NCBI RefSeq assembly: GCF_001954135.1
Contig: NZ_MBEQ01000017.1
Location: forward strand, 124,001-188,000
Origin: Mycobacterium sp. GA-1841
GTDB taxonomy: Bacteria; Actinomycetota; Actinomycetes; Mycobacteriales; Mycobacteriaceae
Direction of reading: 5' to 3'
DNA: 64,000 nucleotides
The first letter of the stretch is position 1, and every line of letters starts with the position of its first letter. Below, piece by piece: positions 1-8,675 of the stretch. The notes under the pieces are model-generated. The model saw nothing but the letters and a program-made list of their open reading frames with translations. It did not search any database and was not told the origin of the DNA. The translations under genes and the position numbers were made by a program.

Positions 1-47
1 TCGGATTCGGTGGGCACAACGTCGCGCTCGCCTTCGGAAAGTACTGA
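1..47 (+). CDS. kasB: 3' end of beta-ketoacyl-ACP synthase (KasB), partial
   Basis: Only the last 14 codons and the TGA stop (45-47) are present. They encode GFGGHNVALAFGKY, the C-terminal signature of KasA/KasB-type beta-ketoacyl-ACP synthases, with the conserved GFGGxN active-site loop. These enzymes elongate meromycolate chains in FAS-II. The assignment to KasB rather than KasA rests on the next gene being accD6, because the usual mycobacterial order is acpM-kasA-kasB-accD6. The 45 bp to the next start codon suggests the same operon. Confidence 0.8.
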   Translation, partial: GFGGHNVALAFGKY

Positions 48-92
48 GACTCCAACTACGGCGACCCGGCGCTTTCCATTAAGGAGACCTAC

Positions 93-1514
93 ATGACGAT
101 CATGGCCCCCGAAACGGCTGCCGAATCACTCGACCCGCGTGATCCGCTGCTCCGTCTGAAGACGTTCTTCGACGACGGCAGCGTGGAGCTGCTGCACGAG
201 CGGGACCGCTCGGGCGTGCTGGCCGCGGCCGGCACCGTCAACGGCGTTCGTACGGTGGCGTTCTGCACCGACGGCACCGTGATGGGCGGGGCCATGGGCA
301 TCGAGGGCTGTGCCCATATCGTCGACGCCTACGACACCGCGATCGAGGAGCAGAGCCCGATCGTCGGCATCTGGCACTCGGGCGGCGCCCGGCTGGCCGA
401 AGGCGTCAAGGCTTTGCACGCCGTCGGTTTGGTCTTCGAGGCGATGATCCGGGCGTCGGGTTACATCCCGCAGATCTCGGTGGTCGTCGGCTTCGCGGCC
501 GGTGGCGCGGCCTATGGCCCGGCGCTGACCGACGTGATCATCATGGCCCCCGACAGCAAGGTCTTCGTCACCGGTCCGGACGTCGTGCGCAGCGTGACCG
601 GTGAGGACGTCGACATGGTGTCGCTCGGCGGCCCCGACGCCCACCACAAGAAGTCCGGTGTGTGCCACATCGTCGCCGACGACGAGCTCGACGCCTACGA
701 GCGCGGCCGCCGTCTGGTCGGATTGTTCAGCCAGCAGGGCCATTTCGATCGCAGCAAGGCCGAGGCTGGCGACACCGACCTGGCCGCACTGATGCCCGAG
801 TCGGCTCGCCGCGCCTACGACGTGCATCCGATCGTCGAGGCGCTGCTCGACGAGGGGGTGCCCTTCGAGGAATTCCAGGGCAAGTGGGCCCCGTCGATCG
901 TGGTCGGCCTGGGCCGGCTGGCCGGTCGCACGGTCGGCGTGATCGCCAACAACCCGCTGCGCCTGGGCGGCTGCCTGAACTCCGAAAGCGCTGAGAAGTC
1001 CGCGCGTTTCGTGCGACTGTGCGACGCGTTCGGCATCCCGCTGGTGGTCGTCGTCGACGTCCCCGGCTACCTGCCCGGCGTGGACCAGGAGTGGGGCGGG
1101 GTGGTGCGTCGCGGTGCCAAGCTGCTGCACGCGTTCGGTGAGTCCTCGGTCCCCCGCGTCACCCTGGTGACCCGCAAGATCTACGGCGGCGCCTACATCG
1201 CGATGAACTCGCGATCGCTGAACGCCACCAAGGTGTTCGCCTGGCCGGACGCCGAGGTCGCCGTGATGGGCGCCAAGGCTGCCGTCGGCATCCTGCACAA
1301 GCGCAAGCTGGCTGCGGCTCCCGATCACGAGCGTGAGGCGCTGCACGAGGAGCTGGCCATCGAACACGAGCGGATCGCCGGCGGTGTGGATTCCGCGATC
1401 GAGATCGGCGTGGTCGACGAGAAGATCGACCCGGCCCACACCCGCAGCAAGCTGACGCAGGCTCTGGCCGAGGCCCCGCACCGGCGCGGCCGCCACAAGA
1501 ACATCCCGCTGTAA
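93..1514 (+). CDS. accD6: Acyl-CoA carboxylase carboxyltransferase beta subunit AccD6
   Basis: This 473-residue protein is a carboxyltransferase beta subunit. It moves CO2 from biotin to acetyl-CoA (and propionyl-CoA) to make malonyl-CoA for mycolic acid synthesis, working with the biotinylated AccA3 subunit. The two crotonase-like halves are visible, with the glycine-rich oxyanion-hole segments FAAGGAAYG at about residues 133-142 and TRKIYGGAY at about 358-366. Length equals the 473 residues I recall for M. tuberculosis AccD6. ATG 93 has an AAGGAG ribosome site 6 bases upstream. It follows the KasB tail as the last gene of the FAS-II cluster and ends before a strong hairpin. Confidence 0.94.
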   Translation: MTIMAPETAAESLDPRDPLLRLKTFFDDGSVELLHERDRSGVLAAAGTVNGVRTVAFCTDGTVMGGAMGIEGCAHIVDAYDTAIEEQSPIVGIWHSGGARLAEGVKALHAVGLVFEAMIRASGYIPQISVVVGFAAGGAAYGPALTDVIIMAPDSKVFVTGPDVVRSVTGEDVDMVSLGGPDAHHKKSGVCHIVADDELDAYERGRRLVGLFSQQGHFDRSKAEAGDTDLAALMPESARRAYDVHPIVEALLDEGVPFEEFQGKWAPSIVVGLGRLAGRTVGVIANNPLRLGGCLNSESAEKSARFVRLCDAFGIPLVVVVDVPGYLPGVDQEWGGVVRRGAKLLHAFGESSVPRVTLVTRKIYGGAYIAMNSRSLNATKVFAWPDAEVAVMGAKAAVGILHKRKLAAAPDHEREALHEELAIEHERIAGGVDSAIEIGVVDEKIDPAHTRSKLTQALAEAPHRRGRHKNIPL

Positions 1515-1538
1515 CTCTCCAGCCGGCCCCAGCTTCTG

Positions 1539-1594
1539 CGAATGGCCAGTTGTTGCACGCTTCCCACGAAAACCGTGCAATAACTGGCCATTCG
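1539..1594. terminator. 21-bp stem-loop between convergent accD6 and glpD1
   Basis: Arms 1539-1559 and 1574-1594 are complementary over 21 bases. The single mismatch is a G-T pair that would be G-U in RNA. The loop is 14 nt (1560-1573). It lies in the gap between the accD6 stop and the glpD1 stop, so it could end transcription from both sides. There is no clear T-tract, as is common for mycobacterial terminators. The length and near-perfect symmetry also fit a dispersed palindromic repeat. Confidence 0.7.
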
Positions 1595-1600
1595 GTGTAT

Positions 1601-3148
1601 CTACCCAACTTTTCCGAACTCGGCGATCATCTCCGCGGCGGCATCAGCGGCCCGAGCCCGGTCGGCGGCCACGAGTCCGATGCGGGTGCGCCGATCGAGA
1701 ATGTCGTCGACGGTGAGCGCGCCTTCGTGCGTGACGGCATATTCGAATTCGGCACGAATCACGTCGATTCCGTCGGCCACCGGTTCGGTGGGGCGCATGC
1801 AGCGGGCCTGGGCGATCACGTTGGGCGCCTCGGCGCCATACCGGGCCACCAGTGAGGACGGCAGGGCATGCGCCGAGCGCAACGTGGAGACCGGATTGGC
1901 CGGCGCGCCCACCAACGGCAGGTTCGCCGTGCGGCAGGCGGCGGCGGACAGCCCACGAAGCGTCAGCGCCCGATCCACGACGTCCTCGGCCATGTACCGG
2001 TATTCGGTGAGCTTGCCTCCGATGATGCTGAGCACGCCGCTCGCCGACTCCACCACCGCATGCTCACGTGACACGTCGGCGGTACTGCCCGCCCCGGTGT
2101 CGATCAACGGCCGCAGACCGGCATAGCTGCCCCGGACATCGGCTGTGGTCAGCTCGGCGGCCAGCGCGGTGTTGACCGTGTCCAGCAGGAAGTCGATCTC
2201 TGCCGGAGTCGGTTGCGGCACATCGGGAATCGGTCCCGGCGCCTCCTCGTCGGTCAATCCCAGGTAGACCCGGCCCAGCTGCTCGGGCATCGCGAAGACG
2301 AATCGGTTCAACTCCCCCGGTATCGGGATGGTCAGTGCGGCAGTCGGATTGCCGAACGCCGCGGCGTCGAACACCAGATGCGTACCGCGGCTGGGGCGCA
2401 GGGTCAGCGCCGGGTCCAGGTCTCCGGCCCATACCCCGGTGGCGTTGATGACGACCCGGGCGGACGCGTCGAAGGATTCCCCGGTGAGTTCGTCGGTCAG
2501 ATGGACCGAGGTGGCGTCCACCGCTCGGGCCGACACCCGGGTCAGGATGCGTGCCCCGTGCTGGGCAGCCGTGCGGGCGACGGCGGTGACCAGGCGGGCG
2601 TCGTCGATGAGCTGCCCGTCGTAGGCCAGGAAGCCGCCGTCGAGGCCCTCGGTACGCACGGTGGGTGCCAGTTCCACCGCGCGATGAGCGTCCACCCGTC
2701 GCGACCGCGGCAGGATCGATGCGCTCGTGCCCGCCAGCCGGCGCAGTCCGTCCCCGGCGATGAAACCGGTGCGCACCAACGCCCGAGATGCCCGCCCCAT
2801 CGACGGCAGCAGCGGCACCAGTTGGGGCATGGCGTTGACCAGATGGGGGGCGTTGCGGGTCATCAGGATTCCGCGTTCGATCGCGCTGCGGCGGGCGATC
2901 CCGATGTTGCCGGTGGCCAGGTAGCGCAGGCCGCCGTGCACCAGCTTAGAGCTCCACCGGCTGGTGCCGAACGCCAGATCGTGTTTCTCCACCAGCGCGA
3001 CACCGAGTCCCCGGCTGGCGGCGTCCAGCGCGATTCCTGCACCGGTGATGCCACCGCCGACAACGATCACGTCGACCCGCAGACCGTCGGCGAGCTCGGC
3101 CAATTCGGTTGCGCGTCTGACGCTGTCGAGTGCGGTAGGTGCGGTCAC
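1601..3148 (-). CDS. glpD1: FAD-dependent glycerol-3-phosphate dehydrogenase
   Basis: The 515-residue product is a GlpD-type flavoprotein. It oxidises glycerol-3-phosphate to dihydroxyacetone phosphate and passes electrons to quinone at the membrane. The N-terminal FAD-binding motif GGGITGAG is at residues 31-38, followed by the RGLGVALVEK strand end and the SSKLVHGGLRYL segment typical of GlpD. I chose GTG 3148, not an upstream ATG, because it overlaps the stop of the TetR gene (GTGA, 3145-3148) and gives the length I recall for Rv2249c. The arrangement implies translational coupling and control by the TetR protein encoded just upstream. Confidence 0.9.
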   Translation of the reverse strand: MTAPTALDSVRRATELAELADGLRVDVIVVGGGITGAGIALDAASRGLGVALVEKHDLAFGTSRWSSKLVHGGLRYLATGNIGIARRSAIERGILMTRNAPHLVNAMPQLVPLLPSMGRASRALVRTGFIAGDGLRRLAGTSASILPRSRRVDAHRAVELAPTVRTEGLDGGFLAYDGQLIDDARLVTAVARTAAQHGARILTRVSARAVDATSVHLTDELTGESFDASARVVINATGVWAGDLDPALTLRPSRGTHLVFDAAAFGNPTAALTIPIPGELNRFVFAMPEQLGRVYLGLTDEEAPGPIPDVPQPTPAEIDFLLDTVNTALAAELTTADVRGSYAGLRPLIDTGAGSTADVSREHAVVESASGVLSIIGGKLTEYRYMAEDVVDRALTLRGLSAAACRTANLPLVGAPANPVSTLRSAHALPSSLVARYGAEAPNVIAQARCMRPTEPVADGIDVIRAEFEYAVTHEGALTVDDILDRRTRIGLVAADRARAADAAAEMIAEFGKVG

Positions 3149-3732
3149 GGGGCCAGGTATCCGTTCAGGGCGTGGGCGAGTTCGGCAGCCAGCGCGTCGG
3201 CGTCGAGGATGGGTTCGACCATCTGCGCGGACTGGATGGCCGACTGGGTGATCAGCAGGCACATGGTGGCCAGTTGACGGGAATCACCGGACCGGACCCG
3301 GTTTTCGGCCATACCACCGTCCTGTGCGAGCTTGAGTTCGCCGGCCAAGGCATCGATCAGGATCTGCTGGCTGGTGCCCAGCCGCTCGGCGATGTAGACC
3401 ATCGCCAGCTCGGGCGCGGAGTGCAGCACCGCCATGATCACCTCATCGTGGCGCAACCGGCCGGCCACGGTGACGATGCGGGCCACCAGCGCCGCGCGCC
3501 CCGCCCCCTCGCTTGCGGTCTCGTCGAGAACGCCGACGATCCGGGCGGTGAGCAGTGCGGCCAGGATCGACTGGGTATCGGGAAAACGCCGGTACACGGT
3601 CGGGCGGCTGACTCCGGCCCGACGGGCGATCTCGGCCAGTGTCACCCGGTCCACACCGAAGGCCAACACGCAGCTGGCGGCGGCATCCAAGATCTGGTCA
3701 CTCAGCGATCTCTCGTTACTGATTGACATCAT
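3145..3732 (-). CDS. TetR/AcrR family transcriptional regulator
   Basis: This 195-residue protein has an N-terminal TetR helix-turn-helix at about residues 28-52, with LAEIARRAGVSRPTVYRRF as recognition region, and a helical C-terminal ligand domain. Two adjacent ATG codons (3732 and 3729) can start it. Its stop overlaps the glpD1 start, and it is divergent from the FAD oxidase gene with only 17 bp between start codons. It is therefore well placed to repress itself, glpD1 and the oxidase-dagK pair, probably in response to a lipid or glycerol metabolite. The ligand is unknown. It is in the position of Rv2250c. Confidence 0.85.
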   Translation of the reverse strand: MMSISNERSLSDQILDAAASCVLAFGVDRVTLAEIARRAGVSRPTVYRRFPDTQSILAALLTARIVGVLDETASEGAGRAALVARIVTVAGRLRHDEVIMAVLHSAPELAMVYIAERLGTSQQILIDALAGELKLAQDGGMAENRVRSGDSRQLATMCLLITQSAIQSAQMVEPILDADALAAELAHALNGYLAP

Positions 3733-3749
3733 GTGTAATACTGTAACGC
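3733..3749. promoter_or_regulatory. Overlapping divergent leaderless promoters
   Basis: The 17 bp between the two start codons hold a -10 box for each strand. TACTGT (3739-3744) is 5 nt before ATG 3750 on the plus strand. TACAGT (3745-3740, minus) is 7 nt before ATG 3732. The boxes share five base pairs, so RNA polymerase can hardly use both at once. Both spacings fit leaderless transcripts starting at the A of ATG. Confidence 0.6.
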
Positions 3750-5363
3750 ATGACTGGTCCGGCCGCTCGGTTGTTGCCTCCGATGAAATGGGACGCCTGG
3801 GGCGACCCGCAGTCCGCCAAGCCGCTCTCCGAGGGCATTCGGTCGCTGCTACAGCAGGCCCTGGGTATCGAGGCCGCGCCGGCCGCCGCGCTGCCGCGGG
3901 ATCAGGTGCAATTACGACCGTCGGCGCTGTCCGACCACGATCTCCAGGCACTGTCCGACATCGTCGGCGCGCCACACTGCGGCACCGACCCGCTGTCGCG
4001 TCTGTTACACGCCGGCGGAAAGTCGACGTTGGATCTGTTGCGCCGCAAGGACTCCGGTATCCAGGATGCTCCGGACGCGGTGTTGCTCCCGGGGTCCGAG
4101 GACGAAATAGCCGAGGTGCTGCGTGTGTGCAGCGAACACCGGATCGCGGTGGTGCCGTTCGGCGGTGGGACCAGCGTGGTGGGCGGTCTCGATCCGCTGC
4201 GGGGCGATTTCGCCGCCGTGGTCGCCCTCGACCTGCGCCGGCTCGACGGGCTACACCGCCTCGACGAGGTGGCCGGTGAGGCCGAGCTCGGCGCCGGCGT
4301 CACCGGACCGCAGGCCGAGGCGCTGCTGGGTGCCCTGGGCTTCTCCCTCGGGCACTTTCCACAGAGCTTCCAGTTCGCCACGATCGGCGGGTTCGCCGCC
4401 ACCCGATCCTCAGGCCAGGATTCGGCCGGTTACGGGCGCTTCGACGACATGGTCCGCGGCCTGCGCGCCGTCACCCCGGCCGGGATTCTCGATTTCGGCC
4501 GCGCCCCGGCCTCGGCGGCCGGACCGGATCTACGTCAACTGCTCATCGGCTCGGAAGGCGTGTTCGGCGTGATCACCCGGGTGCGCGTCCGGGTCCATCC
4601 GATCCCGGAGACGACGCGCTACGAGGCCTGGTCGTTCCCCGATTTCGGGACGGGAGCCGACGCACTGCGTGCGGTGACCCAGACCGGCACCGGGCCGACG
4701 GTGATCCGTTTGTCCGACGAGGCGGAGACCGGGGTGAACCTGGCCACCACGGAAAGCATTGGCGAACAGAGCATTACCGGCGGCTGCCTGGCCATCACGT
4801 TGTTCGAGGGCACGCCGGAACATACCCGGAGCAGGCATGAGGAGACGCGCGCCGTCCTGGAACAGCATGGGGGCATCTCCCTGGGTGAGACGGCGGCCCG
4901 CGACTGGGAGCACGGCCGTTTCAATGCGCCCTATCTACGCGACTCACTGCTGGCGGCGGGCGCCCTGTGCGAAACCCTGGAGACGGCCACCACGTGGTCC
5001 AATCTGGCTGCGCTCAAAGCCGCCGTCACCGAGGCGCTGACCACCTCGCTCGCCGAATCCGGCACGCCGGCCCTGGTGATGTGCCACATTTCGCATGTGT
5101 ATCCCACGGGTGCCTCGCTGTACTTCACGGTCGTCGCCGCCCAGCGCGGCAACCCGATCGAGCAGTGGCGCAAGGCCAAGTCCGCGGCCTCCGCTGCGAT
5201 GGTGGGTACCGGCGGGACCATCACCCACCACCACGCGGTGGGTGCCGATCACCGCCCGTGGATGCGCGACGAGATCGGTGACCTCGGTGTCGAGGTGCTG
5301 CGTGCGGTCAAGGCCACGCTGGATCCGGCCGGAATCCTCAACCCCGGCAAGCTGATTCCGTGA
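3750..5363 (+). CDS. FAD-binding oxidase, alkyl-DHAP synthase-like
   Basis: This 537-residue flavoprotein has the PCMH-type FAD-binding domain at about residues 105-290, with VVPFGGGTSVVGG near 132-144, and a C-terminal FAD-linked oxidase domain. The HHH motif in GGTITHHHAVG at about 488-498 matches the active-site histidines of alkyldihydroxyacetonephosphate synthases, so ether-lipid chemistry is one possibility. A D-lactate or glycolate oxidase-like role cannot be excluded. It matches the position of Rv2251. Transcription is probably leaderless. The stop overlaps the dagK GTG start, which suggests joint action on glycerolipids. Confidence 0.82.
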   Translation: MTGPAARLLPPMKWDAWGDPQSAKPLSEGIRSLLQQALGIEAAPAAALPRDQVQLRPSALSDHDLQALSDIVGAPHCGTDPLSRLLHAGGKSTLDLLRRKDSGIQDAPDAVLLPGSEDEIAEVLRVCSEHRIAVVPFGGGTSVVGGLDPLRGDFAAVVALDLRRLDGLHRLDEVAGEAELGAGVTGPQAEALLGALGFSLGHFPQSFQFATIGGFAATRSSGQDSAGYGRFDDMVRGLRAVTPAGILDFGRAPASAAGPDLRQLLIGSEGVFGVITRVRVRVHPIPETTRYEAWSFPDFGTGADALRAVTQTGTGPTVIRLSDEAETGVNLATTESIGEQSITGGCLAITLFEGTPEHTRSRHEETRAVLEQHGGISLGETAARDWEHGRFNAPYLRDSLLAAGALCETLETATTWSNLAALKAAVTEALTTSLAESGTPALVMCHISHVYPTGASLYFTVVAAQRGNPIEQWRKAKSAASAAMVGTGGTITHHHAVGADHRPWMRDEIGDLGVEVLRAVKATLDPAGILNPGKLIP

Positions 5364-6262
5364 ACAAGGTCACCGTCCTGACCAATCCGTTGTCGGGGCA
5401 CGGCAATGCACCGCATGCGGCGGAGCGTGCCGTCGCGCAGTTTCAGCGCCGCGGTATCGACGTGTGCGAGATCGTCGGGACCGATGCCGCACATGCCCGC
5501 CGATTGGTCGACGATGCCCTCGACCGCGGCACCGATGCGCTGGTGGTCGTCGGTGGTGACGGCGTGATCTCGCTGGCGCTGCAGGCACTGGCCACCGGCG
5601 AGGTACCGCTGGGCATCGTGCCCGCCGGCACCGGCAACGACCACGCTCGCGAATATCGTTTGCCGACAGGTGATCCAGAGGCAGCGGCCGACATCGTGGC
5701 CGACGGCCACACCGAGACCGTGGACCTCGGCCGCATCGTGGACGCCTCGGGGGCGGTCAAATGGTTCGGCACGGTGATGGCCGCCGGGTTCGATTCCCTG
5801 GTCAGCGATCGGACCAACCGGATGCGCTGGCCACATGGCCGGATGCGTTACAACGTCGCGATGCTCGCGGAGATGTCGAAGTTGCGGCTGCTGCCGTTCC
5901 GGCTGACGTTCGACGACGGCCCGGTGTTGCGCACCGACCTCACCCTGGCCGCGTTCGGCAACACCCGCAGCTACGGCGGCGGCATGTTGATCTGCCCGGG
6001 CGCCGACCACACCGACGGGCTGCTGGACGTCACGATGATCACCTCGGCGTCGCGCACCAGGCTGATCCGCCTCTTCCCCACCGTGTTCAAGGGCACCCAT
6101 ATCCATCTCGACGAGGTGACCACCAAGCGGGCCCGGACGGTGCACGTCGAGTGCCCGGGTATCAACGCCTACGCCGACGGCGATTTCGCGGCCGCCCTTC
6201 CGGTGACGGTGTCGGCGGTTTCGAGCGCCCTCCAGATCCTGGTTCCCCGCGCGGCAGGCTGA
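5360..6262 (+). CDS. dagK: Diacylglycerol/lipid kinase
   Basis: The 300-residue product belongs to the diacylglycerol kinase catalytic-domain family (DgkB/YegS type). These enzymes phosphorylate diacylglycerol or related lipids with ATP. The nucleotide-binding GGDG motif is at about residues 64-67 and the PAGTGNDHA motif at about 87-95. The NTRSYGGGMLICPGA segment follows near residue 200. GTG 5360 overlaps the previous stop (GTGA). It corresponds to Rv2252, which is linked to phosphatidylinositol mannoside synthesis in M. tuberculosis. Together with the oxidase and glpD1 it forms a glycerol-phosphate/glycerolipid neighbourhood. Confidence 0.9.
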   Translation: MNKVTVLTNPLSGHGNAPHAAERAVAQFQRRGIDVCEIVGTDAAHARRLVDDALDRGTDALVVVGGDGVISLALQALATGEVPLGIVPAGTGNDHAREYRLPTGDPEAAADIVADGHTETVDLGRIVDASGAVKWFGTVMAAGFDSLVSDRTNRMRWPHGRMRYNVAMLAEMSKLRLLPFRLTFDDGPVLRTDLTLAAFGNTRSYGGGMLICPGADHTDGLLDVTMITSASRTRLIRLFPTVFKGTHIHLDEVTTKRARTVHVECPGINAYADGDFAAALPVTVSAVSSALQILVPRAAG

Positions 6263-6410
6263 ACTCTTCGCTCATTAACGCAGCGGGCGACGGCTCCGGA
6301 CCTGCGCAGCTCACAACGTCTTTCGCCCAGTCGGCGTGTTTGCCCGACACCGTGGACGGCGCACGGTAGGTTGCCTGTGGGCCGGGGTTGCGATTGAAAC
6401 ACGGAGCGTC

Positions 6411-8672
6411 ATGGATTCAACCAAGTACATCGGCCGCGTCGGCGCGCTCGCAGTAGCACTCGGCATCGGTACCGCTTTGACGTCCGGGACCGGCATCGCC
6501 TGGGCGGACGAGACCGGGGGCAGCTCGAGCAAGGCCAGCTCCAGCAGCAGCGACAAGGCTGGAGCGTCATCAGGTGGCCGCGCCCACAGCTCCACAAACG
6601 CCAACGGCTCCAACGGCTCAGCGGGCTCAGCCAAGGTGAAGAAACCCGGCACGTCCACGACGCCGAGCCGTAAGGGACCGCTGTCCAAGCTTGCCGACCG
6701 CGTCCGCAAGGATGTCGAGTCCGGCCTGGACGATGTCGGAGACGCGTTGACGCGCACCAAAGGGCGACTCGATGACACACGTCCCCAACTGAGCGCCAAG
6801 GACACCAAGCCGACCCGCAACCGCACGACGGTGATCACCGGCAGGTCAGAATCCACGCCCCGGTCCACCCCGTCCACCCCCGAGGCCGCGACCCCGGCGC
6901 CCACGCAACGGGTGAATACCATCGTCGGGAAGATCAAGGAGTCGGCCGACCACGTCAACCGACGCCGCGACGACGTCGTCGGGGCGGTGCCTACTCCGGA
7001 CACGTCCGTCGCCGACTCGGGCACGGTGCCGGTGAGCAGCATCGCGCCGATCAAGGTCGATACGCCCGCACCCGTCACACCGAAAATCACCGCACCGCCG
7101 GTGGTATCGGCATTGCTGAGCGTGGCAGGGCTGGCACCGTTCGGCGCGGGCACCAGCCCGACGGCGCCCGCGCAGTCCCCCGCCTTGTGGGCCATGGCGG
7201 CGTGGACCCGAAGGGAATTCGAGCGGACGGCGAACCCGGCCGGCGCCCGTGTGGTCTCGCCCAACGAAGCCGCATCGGTGGTGGCCGAGGGTGAGATCCA
7301 GCCGATGGCGGCGGTGAGTCCCCATGTCGCAGTGCAAACCGACGACCTGACGCCCAAACCGTCGGTACCCAAGTCGTTGACCGAATTCACCACGAAGCTC
7401 CGATCGGTCACCGGCGTCACCGAGACCGGTCACTGGTATGTCGCGGGCACTGATCTCGGGATCATGTGGAACAGCGGATACGTCGACCCGGATACCGGAA
7501 AAGCCATCATCTACACGTTGTTCGGTGACACCTACAGCCAGCCGGGGATGGCCGGCGACTGGCGCAACAACGTCCTTTTCCGCACCAGCGATTTCGATCT
7601 CAGCGATGGCCTGCAGTTCAGCGATGCGCTGATCCACGCCGGGGCGAGGCCGGGCGTCGCGGGCACACCGACGTGGTACGGCACGGATGGTGATCCGGCC
7701 GGGGCCGCGCAGATCATCTACGATCCGGGCGGCCTCAACGGCCTGTTCGGCACCACGTACACGATGATCCCGACGTCGGCGATCGCGATCGAAAACCCTG
7801 ACGCCGAGGGCGGTTACACGCAGTACGCGACGGTCATGTCGGTGCGCACGTGGGACAACCCGGGCAGCTGGACCACCAACTACTCGGCCATCGCGTACTC
7901 CACTGACGGCGGAAAGACCTGGACCGTCGACAAGGACACCGTGCGGTCGTCGGGGTGGTTCCGCACGAGTACGGGCTACGTTCCCGGTGACGAGCACTTC
8001 CAGCAGAACGCGCTGGTGATGTCGGACGATCCTGACGACCCGTACGTCTACGTGTACGGGACGCCGTCGGGCCGGCAGGGCTCGGCATATGTGGCACGAG
8101 TCGAGAAGGACCAGATCGCCGATCTCGACGCCTACGAGTACTGGTCGGGTGAGGATTCCGCCGGTAACGGCCAGTGGGTCAACGGCGATCCGTCGGCGGC
8201 GATTCCCGTCTTCGGTTCCAGCAGCACCGATTTCCTGCCGACGCTGTACAAGGTCGCGGACTTCTTCACGTTGGGCTTGTTCACCAAGATCGCCAACGGC
8301 ATCTGGGTCGGCGGCCTACCCACGGGCGGCAACGTCAGCGAGATGTCAGTGCAGTACAACGAGTATCTGGGCAAGTACGTCGTGCTCTACACCGACGGCG
8401 GCAACAATGTCGTGATGCGGGTGTCGGACTCACCACAAGGTCAGTGGTCGGACACCACCACGCTGGTGAGCAACAACCTGACGTCGAACACCGGCATGTA
8501 TGCGCCGATGGTCCATCCGATGTCGGGCAGCGACTACTTCAACACCGTCGATGCCGACGGCAATGTGGTCGACAACTCCCAATACCTGTACTACAACCTG
8601 TCCTATTGGGGTGACTACAACGTTCGGCTGATGCAAACGGACCTGTCGTCGATGAAGACCATCTCGGTGTAG
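6411..8672 (+). CDS. Secreted DUF4185 protein, probable D-arabinan hydrolase (GH183-like)
   Basis: The 753-residue protein starts with a Sec-type signal peptide ending in GIAWA at about residue 32. A long Ser/Thr/Pro-rich low-complexity region follows to about residue 320, then a C-terminal DUF4185 domain beginning near residue 340 with TDLG and FGDTY. As I recall, DUF4185 proteins include endo-D-arabinanases (family GH183) that cut mycobacterial arabinogalactan and lipoarabinomannan, so cell-wall glycan turnover is likely. ATG 6411 has a GGAG ribosome site (6403-6406). A TAGGTT -10 box lies at 6367-6372. The disordered linker may anchor or extend the enzyme in the wall. Activity is inferred from the family. 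Confidence 0.8.
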   Translation: MDSTKYIGRVGALAVALGIGTALTSGTGIAWADETGGSSSKASSSSSDKAGASSGGRAHSSTNANGSNGSAGSAKVKKPGTSTTPSRKGPLSKLADRVRKDVESGLDDVGDALTRTKGRLDDTRPQLSAKDTKPTRNRTTVITGRSESTPRSTPSTPEAATPAPTQRVNTIVGKIKESADHVNRRRDDVVGAVPTPDTSVADSGTVPVSSIAPIKVDTPAPVTPKITAPPVVSALLSVAGLAPFGAGTSPTAPAQSPALWAMAAWTRREFERTANPAGARVVSPNEAASVVAEGEIQPMAAVSPHVAVQTDDLTPKPSVPKSLTEFTTKLRSVTGVTETGHWYVAGTDLGIMWNSGYVDPDTGKAIIYTLFGDTYSQPGMAGDWRNNVLFRTSDFDLSDGLQFSDALIHAGARPGVAGTPTWYGTDGDPAGAAQIIYDPGGLNGLFGTTYTMIPTSAIAIENPDAEGGYTQYATVMSVRTWDNPGSWTTNYSAIAYSTDGGKTWTVDKDTVRSSGWFRTSTGYVPGDEHFQQNALVMSDDPDDPYVYVYGTPSGRQGSAYVARVEKDQIADLDAYEYWSGEDSAGNGQWVNGDPSAAIPVFGSSSTDFLPTLYKVADFFTLGLFTKIANGIWVGGLPTGGNVSEMSVQYNEYLGKYVVLYTDGGNNVVMRVSDSPQGQWSDTTTLVSNNLTSNTGMYAPMVHPMSGSDYFNTVDADGNVVDNSQYLYYNLSYWGDYNVRLMQTDLSSMKTISV

Positions 8673-8675
8673 GCC

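Noticed and set aside
126-1580. Long open frame on the minus strand across accD6
   Set aside because: It is antisense to a full-length AccD6 with a ribosome site and known family motifs. Such shadows are normal in high-GC codon usage, and the translation resembles no protein family.
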